Counted from the first letter of the stretch, positions 1 through 7,988 are shown. The stretch is DNA of 27,674 nucleotides from an uncultured Bacilli bacterium (GCA_934162685.1 CAKPJO010000006.1:1-27674); one strand, 5' to 3'. Program-made: numbers and translations. Notes: generated from the sequence alone by a model not told the origin.

Positions 1-1779
1 GATAGAAAGAATTGTTACGACACAGGTACTGCACCTTGTAAAGTAAATTGTCCAGCTCACGTTGCTGTTCAAGGTTACTTAAAAATGGCTGCTCAAGGAA
101 GATATCAAGAAGCTCTTGCTTTAATTAAGAAAGATAATCCATTCCCTGCTATTTGTGGACGTGTATGTAATCATAGATGTGAAGATGCTTGTACACGTGG
201 TACTCTTGATAAACCAGTAGCTATTGATGCTGTTAAGAAATTCTTAGCGGAATTAGATTTGAAAGCAGAAACAAGATATGTTCCACCTGTCGTAATTGCT
301 TCTTCTCCTGCTAATGAACATCCAAGAACACATTGGGATGAAAAGATTGCGATTATTGGTGCTGGTCCTGCGGGATTAGCTTGTGCGTATTATCTTGCTA
401 CAATTGGTTATTTGCCAACTGTGTTTGAAAAATCAAAACGTCCAGGTGGTATGATGACTTATGGTATTCCTTCATATAAACTTGAAAAAGATGTAATTGA
501 TGCTGAAATTGAAATATTAAAAGATTTAGGCGTTGAAATTAAGTGCGGCGTTGAAGTTGGTAAAGATGTTACTATTCAAGAACTCAAAAAACAAGGATTT
601 GATGCTTTCTATATCGCAATTGGTTGCCAAGGCGGAAAATTACCTGGTATTCCTGGCGAAGATGCTAAGGGCATTGAAATTGCCGTTGATTTCTTACATA
701 ACGCTACTGAAAATCAAGATAGGAAATTAAATGGTCCTACTGTTGTCGTTGGTGGCGGTAACGTTGCTGTGGACTGTGCAAGAACTGCTAAACGATTTGG
801 CGCATCAAGCGTTAGCATGGTTTGCTTAGAAAAAAGAGACGAAATGACTGCATCTGAAGAAGAAATTTCTGAAACATTAGATGAAGATATTGCAATCTTA
901 AATTCTTGGGGACCTAAAGAAATCGTTAAAAACGCTGATGGAACTATTAAATCAATTATATTCAAGAAATGTGTAAGCGTTAAAAATGCTGAAGGTAAGT
1001 TTGCTCCTACTTATGATGAAAATGAAACAATGGAAATTGAAGCTAAAAATATTGTCTTCGCTATTGGTCAAAAAACAATTTGGGGCGACTTATTAAAAGG
1101 AACTCAAGTAGAATTCGTTCCTAATACTCCACGTATTATCGCTGATAAATTAACATATCAAACAACAGATCCTGACATCTTCGTTGGTGGTGATGTCTTA
1201 ACTGGTCCTGCATTTGTTATTGACGCTATCGAACAAGGTAAATGCGCTGCTGAATCATTACATAGATATGTAAAAGTAACTAAATTTGGTGCTCATATGA
1301 CAATTGGTCGTAATAGAAGAGACTTTATCGAATTAGATAAAGAAAACTTAGACATCGATCAAGGCTATGACAAGGCTCAAAGACAAGAAGCAGGAATGAA
1401 CGATAAAGTTGATTATAAACATTCATTTAAAGATGCTCACTTAACATTATCAGAAGATCAAGTTAAGATTGAAACTTCTAGATGTTTAGGTTGTGGTGCT
1501 TCTATTGTTGACCCTAATAGATGTATTGGTTGCGGTATTTGTACTACAAAATGTGAATTTGATGCAATCCACTTAGTAAGAAATCATCCAGAATGCTCAA
1601 AAATGGTTAAGAGTGAAGATAAATTCAAGCACATCTTACCTTATGCTATGAAACGTGCAATGAAGATTGTCTTTGCAAAGAAAACTCCAGAAGATAAAGT
1701 TGCAATTAAAAAACATAAAGACTACAAAAAAGCACAAAAACAAGCTAAAAAAGCAGCCAAGAAAGAAGTAAATAAATAA
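1..1779 (+). CDS. GltD-like NAD(P)H/FAD iron-sulfur oxidoreductase (5' end outside window)
   Basis: The reading frame is open from base 1, so 592 residues are visible and the N-terminus is missing. Order of parts: Cys-rich N-terminal domain of the GltD/dihydropyrimidine-dehydrogenase type (C5, C13, C17, then C52-x3-C56-x3-C60-x3-C64), an FAD-binding GAGPAG at about 120-125, an NAD(P)-binding GGGNVAVD at about 251-258, and a C-terminal ferredoxin-like part (C495/C498, then CIGCGICTTKC at 508-518 and C532), ending in a Lys-rich tail. Known family role: shuttling electrons between NAD(P)H, flavin and [4Fe-4S] clusters, as in glutamate synthase small subunit, NfnB/SudA and hydrogenase-associated GltD-like subunits. 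The stop shares one base with the hypA start (TAATG), so the two are translationally coupled. That pairing makes a role in hydrogen or ferredoxin metabolism more likely than glutamate synthesis; this is inference, since the gene before it is not visible. An ATG at 85 exists but the homologous cysteine domain starts before it. Confidence 0.85.
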   Translation, partial: DRKNCYDTGTAPCKVNCPAHVAVQGYLKMAAQGRYQEALALIKKDNPFPAICGRVCNHRCEDACTRGTLDKPVAIDAVKKFLAELDLKAETRYVPPVVIASSPANEHPRTHWDEKIAIIGAGPAGLACAYYLATIGYLPTVFEKSKRPGGMMTYGIPSYKLEKDVIDAEIEILKDLGVEIKCGVEVGKDVTIQELKKQGFDAFYIAIGCQGGKLPGIPGEDAKGIEIAVDFLHNATENQDRKLNGPTVVVGGGNVAVDCARTAKRFGASSVSMVCLEKRDEMTASEEEISETLDEDIAILNSWGPKEIVKNADGTIKSIIFKKCVSVKNAEGKFAPTYDENETMEIEAKNIVFAIGQKTIWGDLLKGTQVEFVPNTPRIIADKLTYQTTDPDIFVGGDVLTGPAFVIDAIEQGKCAAESLHRYVKVTKFGAHMTIGRNRRDFIELDKENLDIDQGYDKAQRQEAGMNDKVDYKHSFKDAHLTLSEDQVKIETSRCLGCGASIVDPNRCIGCGICTTKCEFDAIHLVRNHPECSKMVKSEDKFKHILPYAMKRAMKIVFAKKTPEDKVAIKKHKDYKKAQKQAKKAAKKEVNK

Positions 1780-2126
1780 TGCATGAATTAGGTGTTGTAT
1801 TCTATGTTATCGATGATGTTAAAAAGGTAGCCATAGAAAACAAAGTTAATCATGTTCATTCTGTTACACTTGAAATTGGTGAAGTATCCACTGTAATTCC
1901 TAAGTATTTAATTGATTGCTGGAAATGGGCTATCACAAAACATGAGTTACTTAAAGATTGTGAGCTTAAAATTGAAACAATCGATGCCATAACTTATTGT
2001 GAAGATTGTCAAAGAACTTATCCTACTATCCAATATGGTAAAATTTGTCCACATTGTGGATCAGAACATACTTATTTGCTTAGAGGAAATGAATTTAACA
2101 TAAAAGAAATTGAAGTCGATGAATAA
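1779..2126 (+). CDS. hypA: HypA-type hydrogenase nickel/zinc metallochaperone
   Basis: The 115-residue product has the usual HypA length. It begins MHELGV, with His2 and Glu3 forming the nickel-binding N-terminus of the family, and carries the zinc site as two CxxC pairs (C74/C77 and C90/C93). HypA delivers nickel to [NiFe]-hydrogenase or urease maturation. The ATG overlaps the stop of the preceding iron-sulfur flavoprotein by one base, so both are made from one message. No hypB, hypC-F, hydrogenase or urease subunit is in view. HypA-like genes also sit beside GltD-like genes in anaerobes that mainly use [FeFe]-hydrogenases, so the actual client is open. A strong hairpin terminator follows at once. 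Confidence 0.88.
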   Translation: MHELGVVFYVIDDVKKVAIENKVNHVHSVTLEIGEVSTVIPKYLIDCWKWAITKHELLKDCELKIETIDAITYCEDCQRTYPTIQYGKICPHCGSEHTYLLRGNEFNIKEIEVDE

Positions 2127-2160
2127 TAAAAAAACCGCTAGTTCGCTAGCGGATTTTTTA
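2127..2160. terminator. Bidirectional terminator between hypA and pstS-like gene
   Basis: A perfect 7-bp stem CCGCTAG/CTAGCGG (2135-2141 with 2146-2152) closes a TTCG tetraloop. It has a T-run after it on the plus strand and an A-run before it (T-run on the minus strand), so it can end both the hypA transcript and the convergent pstS-like transcript. Confidence 0.9.
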
Positions 2161-2225
2161 TTGTTACAAATAAGTATAGCAAAATTGCACTTATTTTATG
2201 AAAAATGCATTTAATCGACTTTATA

Positions 2226-3176
2226 TTAAAGTCCTACATATCCTACTTCATTAACAATTTGTTGTGCAACATCTTGTTTCATCCAATCAATAACCTTTTT
2301 TACATTTGGATTAGTATTATTAGAACTATAAACAGCATAAAAATTAGATACAATTGGATATGATTTGTTTTGAATGTTTTCTTTGTTTGGATAAATATCA
2401 TTTAAGCTAATCATTTTCACATCACCATTTTTCACAACATCTTCAACATAATATCTAAAAGAAAAACCAATCGCGCTACCAAACCTATTTAATGGTTTAG
2501 ATATAGTTTTTTCTCCATTCATAAAAGATAAAAACGCTGTTTGACTTCCGCTACTTTCATTCCTTTGTAAAGGAATAATTTGTTTATTATATCCTCCTAA
2601 TTCTGACCAATTAGTATATTTGCCAGTATAAATGCCTTTTACTTGTTCAATAGTTAAAGAATCAATAGGGTTGTTTTTATTTACTAAAAACACAAATGAT
2701 TCATATCCAATTGCTTCTAGCACCAACTCAACATTGTTTGTAGATGCATATTCTTTTTGTTGAGCAGATGGTTTAGCAAGTAGACCAATATCAATTTTTC
2801 CATCAACAATGCCTTTATAACAATTTCTAGTATTATTCATTTGTAATTTAGACAAAGGTGTATAATTACCGTTTACATATTCAATATCTTTTTTATCATA
2901 TATAGCATTAACAAACGACGAACTAATTGGATAAAGTGCCGCCGCTGAGTCAATAATTGGTTTTTCTCCTGTTAAAGTTAAATTGTCTTTTTTCTTTATT
3001 ATTTTTGAATTTTCTTCAAAAGGTAAATAATCGCCTAATTCGATAGATTTAGCTTGCATTGTAGGACTCCCGCTAGGTAAAACCAAACTAGTAAACAAAC
3101 CAAAAATAGTTAAATCTATTACAGCAAAAGATCCAATTAATGAAAAAAGTAAAATAGTTTTTATTTTCTTATCCAT
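2226..3176 (-). CDS. Orphan PstS-like periplasmic-binding-type protein, membrane anchored
   Basis: The 316-residue product has one hydrophobic segment at about 8-33 with no lipobox Cys, so it looks anchored by an uncleaved or signal-peptidase-I-type segment facing outside. The rest matches phosphate-binding (PstS-type) proteins: a IDSAAALYP loop near 75-83, NPIDSLTIEQVKGIYTGK near 169-186 followed by TNWSELGG, and RNESSGSQTAF near 205-215, where Arg and the SGS/T stretch form the anion-binding loop of the family. Family role: capture of phosphate for the PstCAB importer. No pstC, pstA, pstB or phoU lies next to it. It is the last gene of a minus-strand group and starts on the stop of a 44-codon gene (TAATG), so it is translationally coupled. 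It could be a sensor or scavenger rather than an importer part; ligand identity is not shown. Confidence 0.78.
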   Translation of the reverse strand: MDKKIKTILLFSLIGSFAVIDLTIFGLFTSLVLPSGSPTMQAKSIELGDYLPFEENSKIIKKKDNLTLTGEKPIIDSAAALYPISSSFVNAIYDKKDIEYVNGNYTPLSKLQMNNTRNCYKGIVDGKIDIGLLAKPSAQQKEYASTNNVELVLEAIGYESFVFLVNKNNPIDSLTIEQVKGIYTGKYTNWSELGGYNKQIIPLQRNESSGSQTAFLSFMNGEKTISKPLNRFGSAIGFSFRYYVEDVVKNGDVKMISLNDIYPNKENIQNKSYPIVSNFYAVYSSNNTNPNVKKVIDWMKQDVAQQIVNEVGYVGL

Positions 3177-3310
3177 TATCCTAACCTCGAAATAATTTCT
3201 ATAATTGAAATATGATTAAAGAAACAAATTGTTATAATTGTCAATACGATTATTGATAATACGCCTAATGTAGTTATTAGTCCTAGTAGTTTTATAAATT
3301 TTTTATCCAC
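3176..3310 (-). CDS. Small single-pass membrane protein, GTG start
   Basis: This gene is short and starts with GTG, so it is easily missed. It encodes 44 residues beginning (V/M)DKKFIKLLG, with one hydrophobic helix at about residues 6-32 and a short tail. Support for it being real: a strong ribosome binding site (AGGAGG, about 7 bases before the GTG) and a one-base overlap of its TAA with the ATG of the pstS-like gene. It resembles the first 30 residues of the next protein (both start DKK, then IK, L, G, I and LTI in similar spacing). It may be a partner or a duplicated anchor, or mainly a leader that couples translation. No family is recognised. Confidence 0.62.
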   Translation of the reverse strand: MDKKFIKLLGLITTLGVLSIIVLTIITICFFNHISIIEIISRLG

Positions 3311-3321
3311 ACTTAAACCTC

Positions 3322-3576
3322 CTACATAAAATGAATAGGTCCCGCTATTACGTTAATAATTACACCTAAAGCTATTACTGCCACCCAAAAAACAATTCTT
3401 ACTATAAGTCTAACTAACTTAAAATTTTCTATTTTATCTAAATCATTTTCTTTTTGTAGTTTTTTGCTATGAATAATCGCAAAAACAAGCCAAGCAATAC
3501 CCAAAACCAAAATAATATCAAATATAAAATTTGATAGACACCTAGCTATAACTTGTATTACATAAATAATATACAT
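3322..3576 (-). CDS. Small two-helix membrane protein of unknown function
   Basis: About 84 residues with two hydrophobic helices (roughly 5-35 and 58-80) separated by a charged, Lys/Glu-rich loop (KKLQKENDLDKIENFK). I chose the second ATG at 3576. The first in-frame ATG at 3588 directly abuts the only purine-rich GGGAG, leaving no spacing for a ribosome; starting there would add four residues. It lies 11 bases before the 44-codon gene and the pstS-like gene, in the same direction, and just after the membrane-anchored XRE regulator. The four genes probably form one unit. No family is recognised; the topology resembles small accessory membrane proteins. Confidence 0.6.
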   Translation of the reverse strand: MYIIYVIQVIARCLSNFIFDIILVLGIAWLVFAIIHSKKLQKENDLDKIENFKLVRLIVRIVFWVAVIALGVIINVIAGPIHFM

Positions 3577-3659
3577 GGTAAGTCTCATCTCCCGTTAACA
3601 ATATAACAAATTTATTGCTAATTTTATGTGTATATTCGTTCCAAATTATGCATTTTTGT

Positions 3660-4238
3660 TCATTTATTATTATGTTTATTAATTAGTTTAATCAAAAAGT
3701 AAATTGCCCAACCTATTATGATAAGTGAGACAATCACAATTGAAAGTATTGGTAAAAATTTAACTGCAGGATCATTAACAAATTTTATTAACGCCTCAAA
3801 TAACGCGGTCCACATTTCAGCGGTAGCGTCCGAAAATGAAAATCCATATCTTGACATTAAAACAAACTTTAATGTAACTAAAACTAAACTAAAAATAGTG
3901 ATGATTATGCTCAATATTAATGCAACATTAAAAACTCCTTTTTTAAAGGACTCTTTTTTGGCTTTTTCCACTCTTAAGTATTCATCAATTTTGGTTATTA
4001 TTTCTTTTGAATCAACAACACTTTCCGTATTTCCTATATCAATGTTTTGAAAAACAAGATTTTTAATATCTATAGCATAAAAATTACATAACAAAAATAA
4101 TACTTCAGCATTAGGTATCCTTTCTCCAGCCTCATAATAAGCTAACGCTCTTCTAGATAGGCCCACCTTGTCTGCAACATATTCTTGTGATAATCCTAAT
4201 TCTTTTCGTTTCTTTTTTAATTGCTCTGCAATGGTCAT
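3660..4238 (-). CDS. XRE-family transcription regulator with two C-terminal membrane helices
   Basis: The 192-residue product has an N-terminal helix-turn-helix of the XRE/Cro type at about 5-60 (LSQEYVADKVGLSRRALAYYEAGER), a linker of about 40 residues, and two hydrophobic helices at about 103-128 and 160-185. It is therefore a DNA-binding protein tethered to the membrane. The start is supported by GAGGAA about 6 bases before the ATG. It ends on TGA. It lies first in a minus-strand group with two small membrane proteins and a PstS-like exported protein, so it probably controls these genes and may respond to a membrane or extracellular signal. That role is inferred from position and topology. 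The 209-base gap to mscL must hold the divergent promoters; I could not fix them. Confidence 0.82.
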   Translation of the reverse strand: MTIAEQLKKKRKELGLSQEYVADKVGLSRRALAYYEAGERIPNAEVLFLLCNFYAIDIKNLVFQNIDIGNTESVVDSKEIITKIDEYLRVEKAKKESFKKGVFNVALILSIIITIFSLVLVTLKFVLMSRYGFSFSDATAEMWTALFEALIKFVNDPAVKFLPILSIVIVSLIIIGWAIYFLIKLINKHNNK

Positions 4239-4447
4239 TTATATTTCCTCAACTGAGTTAATTGTAGCAAAATAAATAGATTATGTTAATAATAAAAATT
4301 TTTTAGTTAAAAAGTGACTCATTTATCACTTTCATAATATCAAACAAACTTAGTTAAAGCCCTTATTTTATTCATTAATTTACATATTGTTTCTAGACAA
4401 TACCTTGTTTAAATAGTAAAATTAATAACGAGAATGGAGGAAAATTT

Positions 4448-4999
4448 ATGAAGAAATTTTTCAAAGAATTTAAAACTTTTATAACTCGTGGCAACGTCTT
4501 AGATATGGCTGTTGGTGTTATCGTTGGTGGTGCTTTTACCGCAATTGTAAATGCATTAAGCAACAACATCTTAAAGCCAGTCATTAACTGGGTCTTAGCA
4601 TTGATATTCGGTCAAGACTCATTAAGTAACATCTACACCTACTTAAAGAAAGTGTATATAAAAGATGCTCTTGGTAATGCAACAACTGAAATCGATCTTA
4701 CTCAATCTATTTATATTGACTGGGGATCATTCATTAATGCTATTATCAACTTCATTATTATTGCATTCGTTTTATTCTGCATTGTAAAAGCAATCAATAA
4801 AGTACAAGAACAAACTAATGAAGCTAAACAAAAACTTAAAGATAAACATAAAAAAGAAGAACCTGCCACTAAAGAAGTGAAGGAAGAACCTGTAGTAGTT
4901 GAAGAACCTGCTCCTGCTCCAGCACCTGTAGTAGACGAAAACGTTGAACTACTAAAAGAAATTCGTGATTTATTAAAAGAAAACGCAAGTTCAAAATAA
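4448..4999 (+). CDS. mscL: Large-conductance mechanosensitive channel with extended C-terminus
   Basis: The first 120 residues match MscL. The N-terminal FITRGNVLDMAVGVIVGGAF near 11-30 is the family's signature, with TM1 at about 17-45 and TM2 at about 93-115. The channel opens under membrane tension and lets solutes escape during osmotic downshock. At 183 residues it is longer than usual (about 130-150). The added tail is charged (Lys/Glu), then Pro/Ala/Glu-rich (about 137-162), and ends in a short amphipathic helix VELLKEIRDLLKE like the cytoplasmic bundle of other MscL proteins. A GGAGG ribosome binding site sits 8 bases before the ATG. It stands alone, flanked by a divergent regulator and its own terminator. 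Confidence 0.95.
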   Translation: MKKFFKEFKTFITRGNVLDMAVGVIVGGAFTAIVNALSNNILKPVINWVLALIFGQDSLSNIYTYLKKVYIKDALGNATTEIDLTQSIYIDWGSFINAIINFIIIAFVLFCIVKAINKVQEQTNEAKQKLKDKHKKEEPATKEVKEEPVVVEEPAPAPAPVVDENVELLKEIRDLLKENASSK

Positions 5000-5004
5000 T
5001 AATT

Positions 5005-5032
5005 AAGAGCACTTATTCGTAAGTGCTTTTTT
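5005..5032 (+). terminator. Terminator of mscL
   Basis: An 8-bp stem AGCACTTA/TAAGTGCT (5008-5015 with 5020-5027) closes a TTCG loop and runs into six T residues. It is the second TTCG-loop terminator in the window. Confidence 0.9.
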
Positions 5033-5068
5033 GTTGTTCTTTTTCATAAAATGTAATTAGGTAATACT

Positions 5069-5341
5069 ATGAACGAAGAACAAATACAACAACTCCAGAA
5101 ATTTGTCGAATACTTATTAGACCTTACTCCTAATGAAATGGCTCTTTTAGGGTCTGCAATTGCAATATTGTTATCGCAACCTCTTAATCCTGCTCAACAA
5201 AATGTATTTGGTAACTTACTTGAATTAGTGGGGCAAATCATGCTTGCTATGGGAGCTCAAGGTCAATATATAAATAGTTTATTAAATAATCCTGACACTT
5301 CTAAAATTATTAATAATTGTTATCCAAGGAAAGATAAATAA
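5069..5341 (+). CDS. Small helical protein of unknown function
   Basis: Encodes 90 residues, predicted to be mostly helical, with a non-polar middle (LTPNEMALLGSAIAILLSQ followed by a Gln/Asn-rich stretch and NVFGNLLELVGQIMLAMGAQ) and a charged end. The hydrophobic stretches are short and amphipathic, so a soluble helical bundle or surface-associated protein is more likely than a transmembrane one. I have an impression of similar short proteins in other Bacillota, always of unknown function, and cannot name a family. The ribosome binding site is weak (AGGTAA). Its stop codon directly abuts the stop of the convergent Ca2+-type ATPase gene, with no space for a terminator. Confidence 0.65.
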   Translation: MNEEQIQQLQKFVEYLLDLTPNEMALLGSAIAILLSQPLNPAQQNVFGNLLELVGQIMLAMGAQGQYINSLLNNPDTSKIINNCYPRKDK

Positions 5342-7948
5342 TTATTTTACTATGCTTATTTCGTGTAAAACCAAAGGTAATGAACTAATTAAAAGTATAA
5401 ATAACCATTCTTCTATATTTAAACTTGCAGTATGGAAAATACGATTTAATGAAGGAATACTAATAACTAGCATTTGTAATATGAACCCAAGCAAAAATGC
5501 TATAAACAATATAACATTTTTCTTTTTTAATATTTTAAATACTGATAACTTGGTATCTGACATACCAATCATATGGAATAATTGTGACATTGCTAATGTA
5601 ACAAATGCAAACGTTCTCGCTTTATTTAAAATATCTTCATTATCACTTAAAAGCATATACACATTATTAAATAAATTATGATATCCATAATTCTTTAATA
5701 CATAAGAAACCGGCAAAACCAAATAACTAATTAAAGTCAATAATGTAATCAATACGCCATAGCCAAATAAGATTTTATAGCCACCCTTAGCAAATAAAGA
5801 TTCATTTTTATCTCGTGGTTTTTCATTCATTATTTCATCACTATTTTTGTCAACTCCTAACGCTATAGCAGGTAAAGAATCAGTAATTAAATTTATCCAA
5901 AGAATATGAACTGGCACCAATGGGATTGGTAGCCCAAATAATATTCCTACAAGCATAGCCATAACTTCCGCAAAATTGCTAGATAAAAGAAATAATGTGG
6001 TTTTCTTTATATTAGCGTATATTCCTCTTCCTTCTTTTACTGCTTTCACTATTGAGACATAATTATCATCTAATAAAACCATATCAGATGCATTCTTTGC
6101 AACATCAGTTCCTCTTTTCCCCATAGCAATGCCAACATCTGATTTACGTAACGATGGAGCGTCATTGACGCCATCGCCAGTCATAGCCACAACATTATTA
6201 TCTTCTTGAAACAATTGAACTAATTCAATCTTATTTTTTGGTGAAACACGTGCAAAAACACTTTTATTTTTTATTATTTCTTTCTTTTTACGATTATCCA
6301 AATTATCAAATTCCACACCTTCAATACATTGATTTTTATTTGAAGCTATTTTTAATTTATTAGCAATAGCAAAAGACGTATCAATGTTATCTCCGGTAAG
6401 CATAATCGTTTTAATTCCGGCTTTATTTAATGTAGCAATTGATTCTTTGACTCCCGTGCGTGGAGGATCAATCATACCCACAAATCCTAAAAATATTAAG
6501 TCAAATTCATTTAATTCCTCACTGCTTTTATAAGCTAAAGCAATAACACGTAAGGCACGCGATGTTAAGGTTTCCAATAATTGTTTTCCTCTTTTTATAT
6601 TATCTTTTGTCATTAGTTCTATTTTATTATCTAGCATAATATAACGGCATTTTTGGATAATTTCTTCACTTGCACCTTTAACAAATACATAAGACTTATT
6701 ATTCTTATGTACTAATACACTCATCATTTTTCGCTCACTAGAAAATGAGTTTTCTTTTAGTTTTGTAAACACAAAATTTTTATCAAACGACTTAGCAAAT
6801 TTTAAAAGTGCGACTTCAAGAGGATCTCCACTATAAGTTTTATCATTTTTAAGGCTATTACACGCTAGCATCGTTGCACATAGCATATTAAATGTTTCAT
6901 TATCATTTATGTTGCTTAGTTCATATGATTTATCATCATAAATAAGATTAGTAACTGTCATTTGATTTTCTGTTAATGTGCCGGTTTTATCGGTTAAAAT
7001 AACATTCACAGCGCCAAGTGTTTCTACAGCATGAAGTTTACGAATAATCATATTGGTCTTCACCATCTTTTGTACACCCATAGCTAAAACAATAGTAACT
7101 ACCGCTGGTAATCCTTCTGGTACTGCCGCGACCGCTAAAGAGATGGATGTTATAAACATTTCAACAACATTTCTTTTTTGTATTAATGCCACAAAAAATA
7201 ACAATGCACAAATAGCGATAGTAATTATACCTAAAAGTTTTCCTAAATCTCCTAGTTTCTTTTGTAAAGGAGTAGGTGTTTCTTTATGACTATCAATCAT
7301 CTTAGCGATATTGCCTATTTCTGTATTCATTCCCGTTTTAGTTACAATCATTTCGCTATGTCCTTGTAATACTAAAGTAGACATAAACACTTCATTTAAT
7401 CTACTAGCTAACGGAGTTTTATCATTACTTACAAAATTTTCATCTTTTAGTATAGGGTGTGATTCTCCAGTTAACGAGGATTCATCACATAATAAATTAT
7501 AACTATTAAAAATAATTCCATCAGCAGGAACAGCATCACCCTCATTTAATAAAACAATATCACCCACTACTAATTGTGCAACATCTATTTTTTTATATAT
7601 TCCATCTCTTTTTACTGTTGCAAGCGGATGCGTCATCATTTTTAATGATTCAATAGCTTTATTAGCCTTTTCACTTTGAACAAAACCCACTATTCCATTC
7701 ATCAAAACTACAAATAAAATTATTATCGCATCTGTATATTCTTTTAATATTATAGAAATAATGCCAGATAACAAAAGAATATAAATAAGTACATCATTAA
7801 ATTCCTTAAGAAAACGAATAAAAATAGATTCTTTTTTATGGCTCTTTAATTCATTTAAGCCATCATTAGCTAACTTTACTTTAGCTTCTTCTTCTTTTAA
7901 TCCTAGTTTTAAGTTTGTTTTTAATTTTTGTTCAATGTTTTTTTCCAT
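5342..7948 (-). CDS. Calcium-type P-type ATPase (P2A, PMCA/SERCA-like)
   Basis: The 868-residue product has all core P-type ATPase parts: cation ATPase N-terminal domain (1-70), TGES at 160-163 (actuator), VPEGLP at 276-281 (M4 ion site), DKTGTLT with phosphorylated Asp320, KGASEE near 424-429 (nucleotide domain), DPPR near 494-497, TGDGVNDAP at 590-598 (hinge), and ten membrane helices. Compared with SERCA, the M4 Glu, M5 Asn658 and Glu661, and M6 Asn686, Thr689 and Asp690 are kept, while the M8 Glu is Gln789, as in plasma-membrane Ca2+ pumps. It should export Ca2+ using ATP. The gene starts 6 bases after the T-run of a terminator hairpin and has no clear ribosome binding site, which hints at leader control. 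Its stop abuts the stop of the convergent gene. Confidence 0.9.
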   Translation of the reverse strand: MEKNIEQKLKTNLKLGLKEEEAKVKLANDGLNELKSHKKESIFIRFLKEFNDVLIYILLLSGIISIILKEYTDAIIILFVVLMNGIVGFVQSEKANKAIESLKMMTHPLATVKRDGIYKKIDVAQLVVGDIVLLNEGDAVPADGIIFNSYNLLCDESSLTGESHPILKDENFVSNDKTPLASRLNEVFMSTLVLQGHSEMIVTKTGMNTEIGNIAKMIDSHKETPTPLQKKLGDLGKLLGIITIAICALLFFVALIQKRNVVEMFITSISLAVAAVPEGLPAVVTIVLAMGVQKMVKTNMIIRKLHAVETLGAVNVILTDKTGTLTENQMTVTNLIYDDKSYELSNINDNETFNMLCATMLACNSLKNDKTYSGDPLEVALLKFAKSFDKNFVFTKLKENSFSSERKMMSVLVHKNNKSYVFVKGASEEIIQKCRYIMLDNKIELMTKDNIKRGKQLLETLTSRALRVIALAYKSSEELNEFDLIFLGFVGMIDPPRTGVKESIATLNKAGIKTIMLTGDNIDTSFAIANKLKIASNKNQCIEGVEFDNLDNRKKKEIIKNKSVFARVSPKNKIELVQLFQEDNNVVAMTGDGVNDAPSLRKSDVGIAMGKRGTDVAKNASDMVLLDDNYVSIVKAVKEGRGIYANIKKTTLFLLSSNFAEVMAMLVGILFGLPIPLVPVHILWINLITDSLPAIALGVDKNSDEIMNEKPRDKNESLFAKGGYKILFGYGVLITLLTLISYLVLPVSYVLKNYGYHNLFNNVYMLLSDNEDILNKARTFAFVTLAMSQLFHMIGMSDTKLSVFKILKKKNVILFIAFLLGFILQMLVISIPSLNRIFHTASLNIEEWLFILLISSLPLVLHEISIVK

Positions 7949-7954
7949 AATTTT

Positions 7955-7988
7955 AATAAAAAGCCTTTAGCTTATTACTGCTAAAGGC
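7955..7988 (-). terminator. Terminator hairpin directly before the Ca2+-type ATPase start
   Basis: A perfect 9-bp stem GCCTTTAGC/GCTAAAGGC (7963-7971 with 7980-7988) with an 8-base loop is followed on the minus strand by TTTTTATT. It lies 32 bases behind the stop of the M50-like gene, so it can end that transcript, but also only 6 bases before the ATPase ATG. The only AAGG-like sequence near that ATG is inside the stem. Confidence 0.85.

Noticed and set aside
3303..3311. A perfect DnaA box TTATCCACA far from the origin.
   Set aside because: It is single, about 24 kb from the origin, and overlaps the GTG start and first codons (GTG GAT AA) of a probable small gene, which explains the sequence. 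One such 9-mer is not far from chance in a window of this size and composition.
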